DNA of 64,000 nt from NCBI GenBank assembly GCA_044226485.1, contig JBGAGY010000009.1, positions 265,127 through 329,126 of the forward strand, written 5' to 3'. The notes below the pieces were generated by a model. The model was not told the origin of the DNA. It searched no databases and saw only the letters and a list, made by a program, of their open reading frames with translations. Source of the stretch: UBA6663 sp044226485 (lineage in GTDB: Bacteria; Chloroflexota; Anaerolineae; Anaerolineales; UBA6663). This document shows positions 26,351 through 35,925 of the stretch, piece after piece (within the stretch, counting starts at the first letter, position 1; every line of letters starts with the position of its first letter). Position numbers and translations under genes: made by a program.

Positions 26351-27685
26351 ATGCGTAAGTACCGGGTGATGGCGATCATCAGTCTCATCGGTTTGATCCT
26401 GGCGGCGTGCGGGCCGGCCACGGCGCAACCCACAGCGGCAAGCGGCGACGCTTCGGGGAAGCTGGCGCCGATCGTAGTGGCCGTGTGGAGCGGCCCCGAG
26501 CATGACAACCTGGTGAAGCTGGCCGCGTCTTACACGGAACAGACGGGCAACGAGGTGACGGTCGAAGAGATCGCGCGCGAGTCGTATCAGGACAAGCTGA
26601 CGACCACGTTCGTGGCCGGCGGCAGCGACTACGACGTGGCCTACGTGTCCTCCGACTGGCCACCGGCCTGGATCAAGGCCAACGCCCTGAAGGACCTCGA
26701 CCAGTACTTCACCGACCCCAACGTCGTGGCCAAGGACTTCGACCTCAAGAACTATCAGCCCGCCATCAACACCTTCGTGTTCGACGGCAAGACCTATGCG
26801 TTCCCGTCCGAAGGCGACACGGCCTGGCTGTGGTATCGCACCGACCTGCTCGAGGCCAAGGGCATCGCGGTGCCCCAGACCTGGGACGAGTATCTGGCGG
26901 CAGCCAAGGCGCTCAACAATCCGCCCGAGGTCTACGGGGCCGTGATCGGCGCCAAGCCAGACGAAGCCCTGTGGGACTTTATGCACTACCTGTATTCGTT
27001 CGGCGGCGAGATCCTCGATAAGGACAACAAGCCGATCATCAACAACGAGGCCGGCGTCGCGGCGCTCACCTTCTATGCGAACCTGCTGCTGACCGAAAAG
27101 GTCGTTCCGCCCGACGTGAACACGTACGGCTACAACGAAATCCTCACGGGCCTGCAGGAGGGCAAGGTGGCGATGGGCGTCGAGTGGATGGCCGCGACCC
27201 AGACGCTGACCGACTGCGCGCAGTCGCCGAAGGTATGCAAGGATGGCAAGCCGCTGCTCGGCTACACCTTCATCCCTGGCTCCAAGCAGGCGGACGGCAC
27301 CGTCGTGCACGGCACCGGCGGTTCGAGCTGGGGCTGGGTCATCCCGTCGGGCTCGAAGAACGGGCTCGCCGCGTACAAGTTCATCGAGTGGCTGACCGGC
27401 CATGACGGCGGCAAGCAGTGGGCGCTCAACGGCGGCATCCCGTCGAACCAACTGGCGCTCACGGATCCCGAAGTCGCCCAGAAGATCCCGCAGTTCAAGA
27501 TGCTGGGCGAAGTCATGCCCATTCGGCATCTGGTTCCGTCGACCACCGTCACCGGCGACATGGTGACTGCCATCGACGAGGCGATCTCCGCGGCCGTGAC
27601 CGGCACCAAGTCGCCGCAGGCGGCCCTTGATGACGCCGCGGCCCGGATGACGGACCTGCTGACCAAGGCGGGCTACATCAAGTAA
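26351..27685 (+). CDS. ABC sugar transporter, solute-binding lipoprotein
   Basis: 444 residues, ATG 26351 with AAGGAGGAGGGA upstream. A lipoprotein signal sequence with lipobox LAAC; Cys20 would be lipidated. The mature protein is an extracellular solute-binding protein of family 1 (VVAVWSGPEHDNLVKLAASYTEQTGNEVTVEEI at the start; hinge segments with GVEWMAATQ and WGWVIPSGSKN further on). It captures the operon's sugar for the two permeases that follow. The 110 bases upstream hold only the ribosome site. Confidence 0.93.
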   Translation: MRKYRVMAIISLIGLILAACGPATAQPTAASGDASGKLAPIVVAVWSGPEHDNLVKLAASYTEQTGNEVTVEEIARESYQDKLTTTFVAGGSDYDVAYVSSDWPPAWIKANALKDLDQYFTDPNVVAKDFDLKNYQPAINTFVFDGKTYAFPSEGDTAWLWYRTDLLEAKGIAVPQTWDEYLAAAKALNNPPEVYGAVIGAKPDEALWDFMHYLYSFGGEILDKDNKPIINNEAGVAALTFYANLLLTEKVVPPDVNTYGYNEILTGLQEGKVAMGVEWMAATQTLTDCAQSPKVCKDGKPLLGYTFIPGSKQADGTVVHGTGGSSWGWVIPSGSKNGLAAYKFIEWLTGHDGGKQWALNGGIPSNQLALTDPEVAQKIPQFKMLGEVMPIRHLVPSTTVTGDMVTAIDEAISAAVTGTKSPQAALDDAAARMTDLLTKAGYIK

Positions 27686-27733
27686 TCCTTTGCGCCGGCC
27701 CGGGGTTCGCGACGGGCCGCTCCAGGAAGTCAG

Positions 27734-27770
27734 GGCCGGGTGGTGGGTCGACAGGGCTCGCCACCCGGCC
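27734..27770 (+). other. Intra-operon hairpin between binding protein and permease
   Basis: Arms GGCCGGGTGG (27734-27743) and CCACCCGGCC (27761-27770). Without a T-run, in the position where such hairpins commonly protect the binding-protein mRNA and reduce readthrough into permease genes. Confidence 0.6.
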
Positions 27771-27784
27771 TCCGCTAGGGGAGA

Positions 27785-28696
27785 ATGGACTGCATGGTCG
27801 CGACGCCCGCCCCCGGACGCAAACGCCACTGGCTGCGTCAGCTCGAGCCGGCCCTGTATATCGGCCCGGCCTTCTTGATCCTGTTCGTCATCCTCATCTA
27901 TCCGCTCGGATATTCGTTCTGGCTCAGTTTTCACGAATGGACGCTGGCCGGTTTCGTCAACGGCGTTCCGTGGGTAGGCCTCGACAACTATCTGAGTCTG
28001 ATCGCGCAACAAGACTTCAGGAATTCGCTCGGCCTGACGTTCACGTTCGTGATCTGCGCCCTGGCGTTGGAGTTCACGCTGGGCATGGGCGTCGCGCTGT
28101 TGCTCAATCAATCTTTGTTTGGGCGTAACCTCGTGCGATCGCTGATCTTCCTGCCGATGATGTGCACGAACGTCGTCATCGGCCTCACCTGGCGACTGTT
28201 GTTCAACTACGAGTACGGCATCATCGATTTCTATATCCGGCAGATCGGGCTGCCGCCGGTCGAGTGGCTGAGCGCTCCCGGCGTGGCGATGGCCGCGGTC
28301 ATCCTGGTGGACGTCTGGAACACCACGTCGTTCGTGGCGCTGATGTTGTTGGCCGGGCTGCAATCACTGCCGGAGGAGCCGTTCGAGGCGGCCCGGATCG
28401 ACGGAGCCTCGGCGTGGCAGACTTTCACGTACCTGACGCTGCCGATGCTCCGCCCCGCGATCCTCGTGGCGCTCCTGTGGCGCCTGATCGACACCTTCCG
28501 CATCTTCGACGTGGTGTATTTGCTCACGGCGGGAGGGCCGGCCCGCACTACTGAAGTGATCAGCCTCTACGTCTACAACTACGGGTTCAAGTCGTTCAAC
28601 CTCGGCTACGCGTCGGCGGCCTCGTACACGATGATCCTGATCATGCTCGTGCTCGCGGGGATCCTGGCGCGCAGCATCGGCCGCTCGTCGGAATAG
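27785..28696 (+). CDS. ABC sugar transporter permease (MalF/UgpA type)
   Basis: 303 residues; an ATG at 27794 (residue 4) fits the AGGGGAG ribosome site better than that at 27785. Six membrane helices. The EAA loop that contacts the ATPase reads EEPFEAARIDGASAWQTFTYLTLPML. No ATPase gene is present in the operon, so a shared MsiK/MalK-like ATPase elsewhere is expected. Confidence 0.93.
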   Translation: MDCMVATPAPGRKRHWLRQLEPALYIGPAFLILFVILIYPLGYSFWLSFHEWTLAGFVNGVPWVGLDNYLSLIAQQDFRNSLGLTFTFVICALALEFTLGMGVALLLNQSLFGRNLVRSLIFLPMMCTNVVIGLTWRLLFNYEYGIIDFYIRQIGLPPVEWLSAPGVAMAAVILVDVWNTTSFVALMLLAGLQSLPEEPFEAARIDGASAWQTFTYLTLPMLRPAILVALLWRLIDTFRIFDVVYLLTAGGPARTTEVISLYVYNYGFKSFNLGYASAASYTMILIMLVLAGILARSIGRSSE

Positions 28697-28705
28697 GGGG
28701 AGAGC

Positions 28706-29542
28706 ATGTCACGCGACCGACTCCTCCACTCGCTCAATTCGATCGCCATCCACGCCCTGGCGTTCATCGTCGCTTTGTTCTCGGTCGCGCCGATCGTGTA
28801 TCTGCTGATCACGTCGTTCAAGCCGCCGGAGCTGACGTTTGCGCTGCCGCCCGTCTGGCTGTTCGAGCCCACGCTGAAGAACTACATCGATGTGGTCACG
28901 AACGGCGAGTTCTTCAAGTACTTCCTCAACAGCCTGATCGTCGCAGTGAGCACCACGATCATCGCAGTGGCGGTTGGCGCGTTCGCGGCCTACGGCTTCG
29001 CGCGATTCCGTTTCAGAGGCGCCTTCTGGTGGCGCATGAGCGTCCTGATCCCGCAGATGCTTCCGCCGATCACGATCATCGTGCCGCTGTACGTGCTCTT
29101 CAATAGCCTGGATCTGATCGACAGCCAGTGGGCCCTGATCATCTCGTATCTGACCTTCACGATCCCGCTGGCGATCTGGCTGATGATCGGGTTCTTCGAA
29201 GACGTGCCGATCGACCTCGAGGAGTGCGCCATGATCGACGGGTGCACGCGGCTGCAGGCATTGTTTCGAATCAACCTGCCGCTGGTTCTCCCGGGGCTGG
29301 CGGCCACCTCGATCCTGAGCTTCCTGTACTGCTGGAACGAGTTCCTCTACGCCGTCATCCTGACCGGCCGTGACGCCCGGACCCTGCCGGTGACGATCAC
29401 GAGCTTCATGACCAACAAGGCCATCCTCTGGGGCCGAATCGCGGCCTCGGGCTCGCTGGTGCTGGTGCCCGTGCTCATCTTCGCGTTGGTGGCGCAGCGC
29501 TATCTGATTCGCGGTCTGGCCAAGGGCGCCGTCAAGGGCTAG
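28706..29542 (+). CDS. ABC sugar transporter permease (MalG/UgpE type)
   Basis: 278 residues with GGGGGAG eight bases before the ATG. Six membrane helices; the EAA loop is DLEECAMIDGCTRLQALFRINLPLVLPG. It forms the heterodimeric channel with the preceding permease, nine bases upstream. Confidence 0.94.
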   Translation: MSRDRLLHSLNSIAIHALAFIVALFSVAPIVYLLITSFKPPELTFALPPVWLFEPTLKNYIDVVTNGEFFKYFLNSLIVAVSTTIIAVAVGAFAAYGFARFRFRGAFWWRMSVLIPQMLPPITIIVPLYVLFNSLDLIDSQWALIISYLTFTIPLAIWLMIGFFEDVPIDLEECAMIDGCTRLQALFRINLPLVLPGLAATSILSFLYCWNEFLYAVILTGRDARTLPVTITSFMTNKAILWGRIAASGSLVLVPVLIFALVAQRYLIRGLAKGAVKG

Positions 29543-29566
29543 ACGCCGTTTGAGAGAAGGAGGCCG

Positions 29567-30976
29567 ATGATGCTGGCTCGACCGACTGTGGGCTTGATCC
29601 TCCTGCGCGCTCAATGGTTCGACGACGTGGTCGCGTTGCCCGCGCTCGTGGAGGGCTTGAAGGCCGACACAGAGGCCCTCATCGGCGCGTTGCCCGGCGA
29701 GTTGGACGTGCGCCATACCTGGGTCGTCAACTCGCCGACGAGTCTGCAGGCCTGCGTCGGGGAACTGCGCGCGGCACGGCTTGACCTCGTCCTCCTGACG
29801 TTTCAAGTCTGGGCGGAGGATTTCTTCCTGCAGCCGTTGGTGCGAGCGCTGAACGGTCAGCCGCTGGCGATCTGGTGCTTCCAACCGACGGCTCAGCCGC
29901 CGCGCCCTGCGAGTTTCGTCGACGTCCTGCGCTTTTCCGGGCCCGTGGGGACGCTCGAGGGATTGGGGACGCTCAAGAACCTGGGTGTGCCGTACCTCTT
30001 TCTGACGGGCGCGCCGGACAGCCCATTGATGAAGCAGGAGCTCATCAACGCGGCGCGCGCCGGGCAGGTGCATCAGGCGCTCAAGACCACGCGCTTCGGT
30101 CTGCTGCCGGCACACAACGACCAGATGCAGTCCACGTACGTCGACGAGATCCGGCTGGCGACCGAGCTTGGTCCGGTCGTGCAGTATCTGTCGGTGCGGG
30201 ATCTCGACCTCAGCGCTCAGGCCATCTCGGTCGCTGAGATCGATGCGTATCTGGAGCAGGTCAGGCGCGACTTCCCGGTGAAGGGTGTGTCTGACGAGAC
30301 GCTTCAGCGTGCGGCGCGCTACACGCTGGGCCTGGGCCGTCTGGCCGACGAACACCGGCTTGACGTCCTGTCGTTCAACGACACCGCCAACGAGCTTCAC
30401 GCCGTCTGTGGCCTCAGACCGTGTCTCTTCCCGCCGCAGGCCGCGGGGCCGCAGGCGCGGCTCTTCGGCCTTGAGGGCGACCTCGGGGCGGCGCTGGCGC
30501 TGCGGGTGCAGTCGTTGCTGGCGGGCGGGCCGGTGTTCTTCGTCGAGTTCTGGTTCTGGGACGAAGCCCACAACCTGATGGTGGGCGGGCATGCCGGTCT
30601 TCAGGATCCGCAGGCTGCGCGACCTGGAGAGGCATACATCAGCCAGGACTACGAGTACTGCCAGACCGACCCGACCGAGGGCGCGCACTTCCAGTTTGCG
30701 TGCCGCCCCGGCCGCGTGACCTTGCTGCAGCTGCGCTGGACGGCTCAGGGCGTCTGGCAGGCCATCGTCTGCTCCGGCGAAGTGGTCGATCAGCCGGCGT
30801 GGATCGAAGGCTACCCGCACGCCGTGTTCAAGCCCGACGTGAACGTCCTCGACTTCTTCAGGCAGGCGGCCACAGTCGGCACCACCCAGCACTGGATCCT
30901 GGCCTACGGCGACGTTCGCGAGAGCATCGCGGCGTGGTGCAAGCTGGCGAACGTGTCTCTCAAAGTCATTGCGTGA
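29567..30976 (+). CDS. FucI/AraA-superfamily sugar isomerase-like protein
   Basis: 469 residues after AAGGAGG (ATG 29567, or the adjacent ATG 29570). The fold pattern of L-fucose/L-arabinose isomerase-like proteins is seen: an N-terminal Rossmann-like domain (TVGLILLRAQWFDD, LVLLTFQVWAEDF), a central domain with ANELHAVCGLRPCLFP, and a C-terminal beta domain with GGHAGLQDP and HFQFACRPGRVTLLQL. Metal ligands would be Glu and His in these last segments. It probably interconverts aldose and ketose forms of the operon's sugar. Substrate not deducible. Confidence 0.75.
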   Translation: MMLARPTVGLILLRAQWFDDVVALPALVEGLKADTEALIGALPGELDVRHTWVVNSPTSLQACVGELRAARLDLVLLTFQVWAEDFFLQPLVRALNGQPLAIWCFQPTAQPPRPASFVDVLRFSGPVGTLEGLGTLKNLGVPYLFLTGAPDSPLMKQELINAARAGQVHQALKTTRFGLLPAHNDQMQSTYVDEIRLATELGPVVQYLSVRDLDLSAQAISVAEIDAYLEQVRRDFPVKGVSDETLQRAARYTLGLGRLADEHRLDVLSFNDTANELHAVCGLRPCLFPPQAAGPQARLFGLEGDLGAALALRVQSLLAGGPVFFVEFWFWDEAHNLMVGGHAGLQDPQAARPGEAYISQDYEYCQTDPTEGAHFQFACRPGRVTLLQLRWTAQGVWQAIVCSGEVVDQPAWIEGYPHAVFKPDVNVLDFFRQAATVGTTQHWILAYGDVRESIAAWCKLANVSLKVIA

Positions 30977-30991
30977 TGTATCAGGGATTCT

Positions 30992-31112
30992 TGCCACGAA
31001 TTCCACGAATGGAAACGAATTGGCACGAATGGTTTCGGGTTGGTCGCCACAAGACTTTGCGTCACCTTCAGTTATTCGTGCTCACTCGTTTCTATTCGTG
31101 GAATTCGTGGCA
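30992..31112. repeat. Long hairpin of ATTCGTG words after the sugar operon
   Basis: Two 39-base arms (30992-31030 and 31074-31112) made of CACGAATT/ACGAAT words, complementary except for a few positions, with a 43-base loop. It lies 16 bases after the isomerase stop and is likely to end transcription. The wording recurs at 2157-2205. Confidence 0.8.
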
Positions 31113-31169
31113 AATCTCTTAGCGTGGTTCGATCGATGCGGTTGCCGTGTCGGGCGCGACGGCCACCGG

Positions 31170-31175
31170 TATAAT
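31170..31175 (+). promoter_or_regulatory. -10 box giving a probably leaderless transcript
   Basis: Perfect TATAAT seven bases before the aminotransferase ATG at 31183, the same geometry as at 7430-7443. Confidence 0.55.
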
Positions 31176-31182
31176 CGGCGGT

Positions 31183-32346
31183 ATGCGCCGCTTTATCTCA
31201 CAGCGCGTTGACGCTGTACCCCCGTCTGGAATCCGCAAGTACTTCGACATCGCCGCCACCATGCCCGACGTGATTTCGCTGGGCATCGGCGAGCCCGACT
31301 TCGTCACGCCGCGCCCGATTTTGGACGCCGGCGTGCGCTCGCTCGAAGCCGGCAAAACAGGCTACACCTCGAACTCGGGCCTCGTCGAGCTACGCCAATC
31401 GATCTCGCGCTATCTCGAGCGCCTGTACGGCGTGGGTTACGATCCCGATGCCGAGATCCTGGCGACGGTCGGCGTGTCGGAGGCCCTCTATCTGACGCTG
31501 ACGGCCATCCTCGACCCTGGCGACGAGGTCATCGTGCCGCAGCCGTGTTTCGTGGCCTACACCGCTGAGGTGCAGTTCGCGGGCGGTGTGCCGGTGCCGC
31601 TGGGCACGCGGGTCGAGAACGATTTCCAGGTGACGGCGGCCGACATCGAGGCCAAGATCACGCCGCGCACCAAGGCGATCCTAATCGGTTATCCCAACAA
31701 TCCGACCGGCGGCGTGATCAGCCGCGAGCACCTGGCCGAGATCGTGGCGGTGGCGGTCAAGCACGACCTGCTGGTCATCTCGGACGAGATCTACGCGCGC
31801 CTGGTCTACAGCGGCTTCAAGCACGTCTGCGTCTCGACGCTCCCAGGCGCCCGCGAGCGCAGCATCCTCCTCGGCGGCTTCTCGAAGAGCCATGCCATGA
31901 CCGGCTGGCGCCTCGGCTATGTGGCCGCTCCGTCCGAGCTGCTGGCCGCGATGCGCAAGGTGCATCAATACACGATCATGTCTGCGCCGACGCCGGCGCA
32001 GTGGGCGGGCATCGAGGCCCTCGAGCATGGCGACGAGCACGTCGAGGCCATGGTGGCCGAGTATGATCGTCGCCGCAAGCTGCTGGTACCAGGCCTGAAC
32101 TCGCTCGGCCTCGACTGCTTCGAGCCCAAGGGCGCGTTCTATGCCTTCCCTTCGGTGGCCAAGAGCGGCATGAACGAGGTCGAGTTCGCCGACTCGATCC
32201 TGTCTGAAGAGCAGGTGGCCGTCGTGCCGGGCTCGGCCTTCGGCGAGGGCGGCGACGGCTACGTCAGGCTCTCCTACGCCACGGCTTACGAGAAACTCGA
32301 GAAGGCGCTGGAACGGTTCGCGAGCTTCATGCGAAGGCACGGATGA
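31183..32346 (+). CDS. Class I/II pyridoxal-phosphate aminotransferase
   Basis: 387 residues; start set at ATG 31183 right after a TATAAT. Fold type I aminotransferase: IGEPDF near the N-terminus, YPNNPTGG (substrate/PLP loop), SDEIYARLVY (Asp for PLP), PLP lysine Lys235 in GGFSKSHAMTGWRLGY. Closest in feel to the aspartate/aromatic or MalY/PatA-like groups that use 2-oxoglutarate. The exact amino acid cannot be given. The TGA stop is the first part of a GAGGCGTCAGG repeat. Confidence 0.9.
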   Translation: MRRFISQRVDAVPPSGIRKYFDIAATMPDVISLGIGEPDFVTPRPILDAGVRSLEAGKTGYTSNSGLVELRQSISRYLERLYGVGYDPDAEILATVGVSEALYLTLTAILDPGDEVIVPQPCFVAYTAEVQFAGGVPVPLGTRVENDFQVTAADIEAKITPRTKAILIGYPNNPTGGVISREHLAEIVAVAVKHDLLVISDEIYARLVYSGFKHVCVSTLPGARERSILLGGFSKSHAMTGWRLGYVAAPSELLAAMRKVHQYTIMSAPTPAQWAGIEALEHGDEHVEAMVAEYDRRRKLLVPGLNSLGLDCFEPKGAFYAFPSVAKSGMNEVEFADSILSEEQVAVVPGSAFGEGGDGYVRLSYATAYEKLEKALERFASFMRRHG

Positions 32347-32422
32347 GGCGTCAGGTTTCAGGCGTCAGCTCACGCTGGCGCGATGAACCCACTGATCCCT
32401 GACGCCCGACGCCTGACGCCTC
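32345..32422. repeat. GGCGTCAGG-word palindrome between two genes
   Basis: Left arm 32345-32368 (GAGGCGTCAGGTTTCAGGCG...) and right arm 32399-32422 (CTGACGCCCGACGCCTGACG...). It begins inside the aminotransferase stop codon and ends four bases before the next ATG, so it fills the whole intergenic space. Confidence 0.8.
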
Positions 32423-32425
32423 CAA

Positions 32426-32869
32426 ATGCCCGACAAAGACTACTCCCACCGCAGCGTCGTCGATAAGCTGGGCGTGAGGCCCGGCGATCGGGTGGCCTGG
32501 GTCGGCGTGTCGAGCCGGGCGGCGGGGGTGCGCGAGCTGGCGGCGCAGATCCGAGAACGAGGCGGGAAGGCCGGGGCCGGGCCGGCTGACGTGATCCTGT
32601 ACTGGCCGAAGGCGCTGGATGAAGTGGTTCCCATGTTGACCGAGCTCAGGCAACAACTTGAGCCGGCCGGCGGCATCTGGGTGATCACGGCCAAGAAGGG
32701 CACGCCGAGCGCGCCTTGCACGGCTGCCAATGGGGCCGGTTATCTCAAGCAGGACTCACTCATCCCGCTCGGCAAAGCCGCCGGCCTGGTAGATAATAAG
32801 ATCTGTTCGCTCTCGGATTGCGAGAGCGCGATGCGGTTTGTCATTCCGAGAGATCAAAGGGCGAAGTAG
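32426..32869 (+). CDS. DUF3052-like protein
   Basis: 147 residues. The order KLGVRPGDRVAWVGV, ADVILYWPKALDEV, GGIWVITAKKGTPS and a closing MRFVIPRD matches the DUF3052 family of small bacterial proteins. Function unknown. A Rossmann-like SAM-protein remnant has a similar strand order, but no cofactor site is evident. Flanked on both sides by TGACGCC repeats, so its transcript may be isolated from the neighbours. Confidence 0.7.
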   Translation: MPDKDYSHRSVVDKLGVRPGDRVAWVGVSSRAAGVRELAAQIRERGGKAGAGPADVILYWPKALDEVVPMLTELRQQLEPAGGIWVITAKKGTPSAPCTAANGAGYLKQDSLIPLGKAAGLVDNKICSLSDCESAMRFVIPRDQRAK

Positions 32870-32872
32870 CAC

Positions 32873-32943
32873 GGCCGACCACAAGGGAGGGTCGGCCACA
32901 TGAGTTGCCCTGCTGACGCCTGACACCTGACACCTGACGCCTT
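32873..32943. repeat. Terminator-like stem plus TGACGCC words before gatB
   Basis: GGCCGACC (32873-32880) pairs with GGTCGGCC (32890-32897). This is followed at 32912-32943 by one arm of the CTGACGCCTGACACC family, ending four bases before the gatB ATG. Confidence 0.7.
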
Positions 32944-32947
32944 TCAT

Positions 32948-34448
<1,501 letters not shown>

Positions 34449-34456
<8 letters not shown>

Positions 34457-34540
34457 TGGTGATTTGCTATTGGTGATTTGCTCTTGGCTATTCGGCCTTC
34501 ACTAGCCAAGCGTAAATGACCAATAACCCAATGGAAAGGA
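34449..34540. repeat. TTGGCTATTGG-word repeat between gatB and glutamate dehydrogenase
   Basis: Imperfect inverted words (GCTATTGGTGATTTGC on the left, CTAGCCAAGCG and CCAATAACCCAATGG on the right). It provides the last codons and stop of gatB and reaches the ribosome site of the next gene. Same family as 35854-35925, 48620-48709 and 62627-62722. Confidence 0.7.
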
Positions 34541-34545
34541 CCACG

Positions 34546-35844
34546 ATGTCCACCAAGGTAGCGCCCGTGTTCAATCCGTTTGAGGCAGCGCAGGGTCAGT
34601 TCGATCGGGTGGCCGATCAACTCAACCTGGACTCCGAGATCCGCTCGATCTTGCGCTGGCCGCTGCGCGAATTCCGGTTCCAGATCCCGGTGCGCATGGA
34701 CGACGGCACGATCAAGGTTTTCTTTGGCTTCCGCGTTCAACACAACGATGCGCGCGGGCCGGCCAAGGGCGGCATCCGCTTCCACCCGAACGAGACGCTC
34801 GACACGGTGCGCGCCCTGGCGATGTGGATGACCTGGAAGACCGCTGCGGCGGATCTGCCGCTTGGCGGCGGAAAGGGCGGCGTCGTGGTGGACCCGGCGA
34901 CGCTGTCGGTCGGCGAGAAGGAACGCCTGTGCCGCGGCTGGATCGACGGCATCTGGAAGAACCTCGGCCCGCGCATCGACGTGCCGGCCCCCGACGTGGG
35001 CACCACGCCGCAGATGATGGGCTGGATGATGGACGAGTACTCGAAGCTCACCGGCCAATACGTGCCGGGCGTGATCACGGGCAAGCCTGTCGGCGGCGGT
35101 GGCTCGCTCGGCCGCACCGAGGCGACGGGCTACGGCGTGATCTACACCGTCCGCGAGGCCATGGCCAAGTTTGGGATCGACTCGCGCAAGACCACGGCCG
35201 CGATCCAGGGCTTCGGCAACGTCGCCCAGTATGCGGCGCGCGGCTTCGTCGAGGATCTCGGCGGCAAGGTCGTCTGCATTTCATGCTACGACCGCCACGA
35301 AAAGGCGGCCGTGACCTTCTCGAAGGACGACGGCATCGACGTCAAATTCCTGCAGTCGATCACGGACCAGTACGGCACTGTCGACAAGGCCAAGGCGAAG
35401 GCCGCCGGCTACGGCATCGAGCCCGGCGATGCCTGGATCGCCAAGGACGTCGACGTGCTGATCCCGGCCGCGCTCGAAGGCCAGGTGACGGCCGAGAACG
35501 TCGGCTCGATCAGCCCCAAGGTGCAGATCATCGCCGAGGGCGCCAACGGCCCGACCACTCCAGAGGCCGACGAGGTCATCCGCGGCCGCGGCACCTTCCT
35601 CATCCCCGACTTTCTATGCAACGCCGGCGGCGTCACGGTCTCGTACTTCGAGAGCGTGCAGAGCGATGCCAACTACTACTGGGAACACGACGCCGTGCTG
35701 CGCCGCCTCGACCAGAAGATGACCTCGGCCTTCAAGGGCGTGGTCAGCATGGCCGAGGCCCGCGACGTCTACATGCGCGACGCCGCCTACATGGTCGCCA
35801 TCGACCGCGTGGTCAAGGCCATGGAACTGCGCGGCTGGGTGTAA
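34546..35844 (+). CDS. gdhA: Glutamate dehydrogenase (Glu/Leu/Phe/Val dehydrogenase family)
   Basis: 432 residues from ATG 34546, which has GGAAAGGA six bases upstream; two earlier ATGs (34516, 34531) fall inside a repeat. Catalytic Lys110 in PLGGGKGGV; the substrate segment KGGIRFHP and the nucleotide-binding GFGNVAQYAA are intact. It interconverts glutamate and 2-oxoglutarate plus ammonia with NAD or NADP. Length is typical of hexameric enzymes. No regulatory domain. Confidence 0.95.
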   Translation: MSTKVAPVFNPFEAAQGQFDRVADQLNLDSEIRSILRWPLREFRFQIPVRMDDGTIKVFFGFRVQHNDARGPAKGGIRFHPNETLDTVRALAMWMTWKTAAADLPLGGGKGGVVVDPATLSVGEKERLCRGWIDGIWKNLGPRIDVPAPDVGTTPQMMGWMMDEYSKLTGQYVPGVITGKPVGGGGSLGRTEATGYGVIYTVREAMAKFGIDSRKTTAAIQGFGNVAQYAARGFVEDLGGKVVCISCYDRHEKAAVTFSKDDGIDVKFLQSITDQYGTVDKAKAKAAGYGIEPGDAWIAKDVDVLIPAALEGQVTAENVGSISPKVQIIAEGANGPTTPEADEVIRGRGTFLIPDFLCNAGGVTVSYFESVQSDANYYWEHDAVLRRLDQKMTSAFKGVVSMAEARDVYMRDAAYMVAIDRVVKAMELRGWV

Positions 35845-35853
35845 GACAAAGAG

Positions 35854-35925
35854 GCATTGGTTACTGGCTATTGGCTATTGGAGATCAACAGCCAATAGCC
35901 GATAGCCAATAACCAATCGCCAATG
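35854..35925. repeat. CAATAGCC-word palindrome carrying a start codon
   Basis: Left arm 35854-35880 (CATTGGTTACTGGCTATTGG...) and right arm to 35925 (CCAATAGCCGATAGCC...CCAATG). The final CCAATG contains the ATG of the next gene at 35923. Confidence 0.85.

Noticed and set aside
26237..31006. Very long antisense reading frames (708 and 765 codons) across the sugar transporter operon
   Set aside because: They are Arg/Gln/His/Asp-rich mirror frames of high-GC genes, with no motif or ribosome site, while the opposite strand carries clear ABC and isomerase families.
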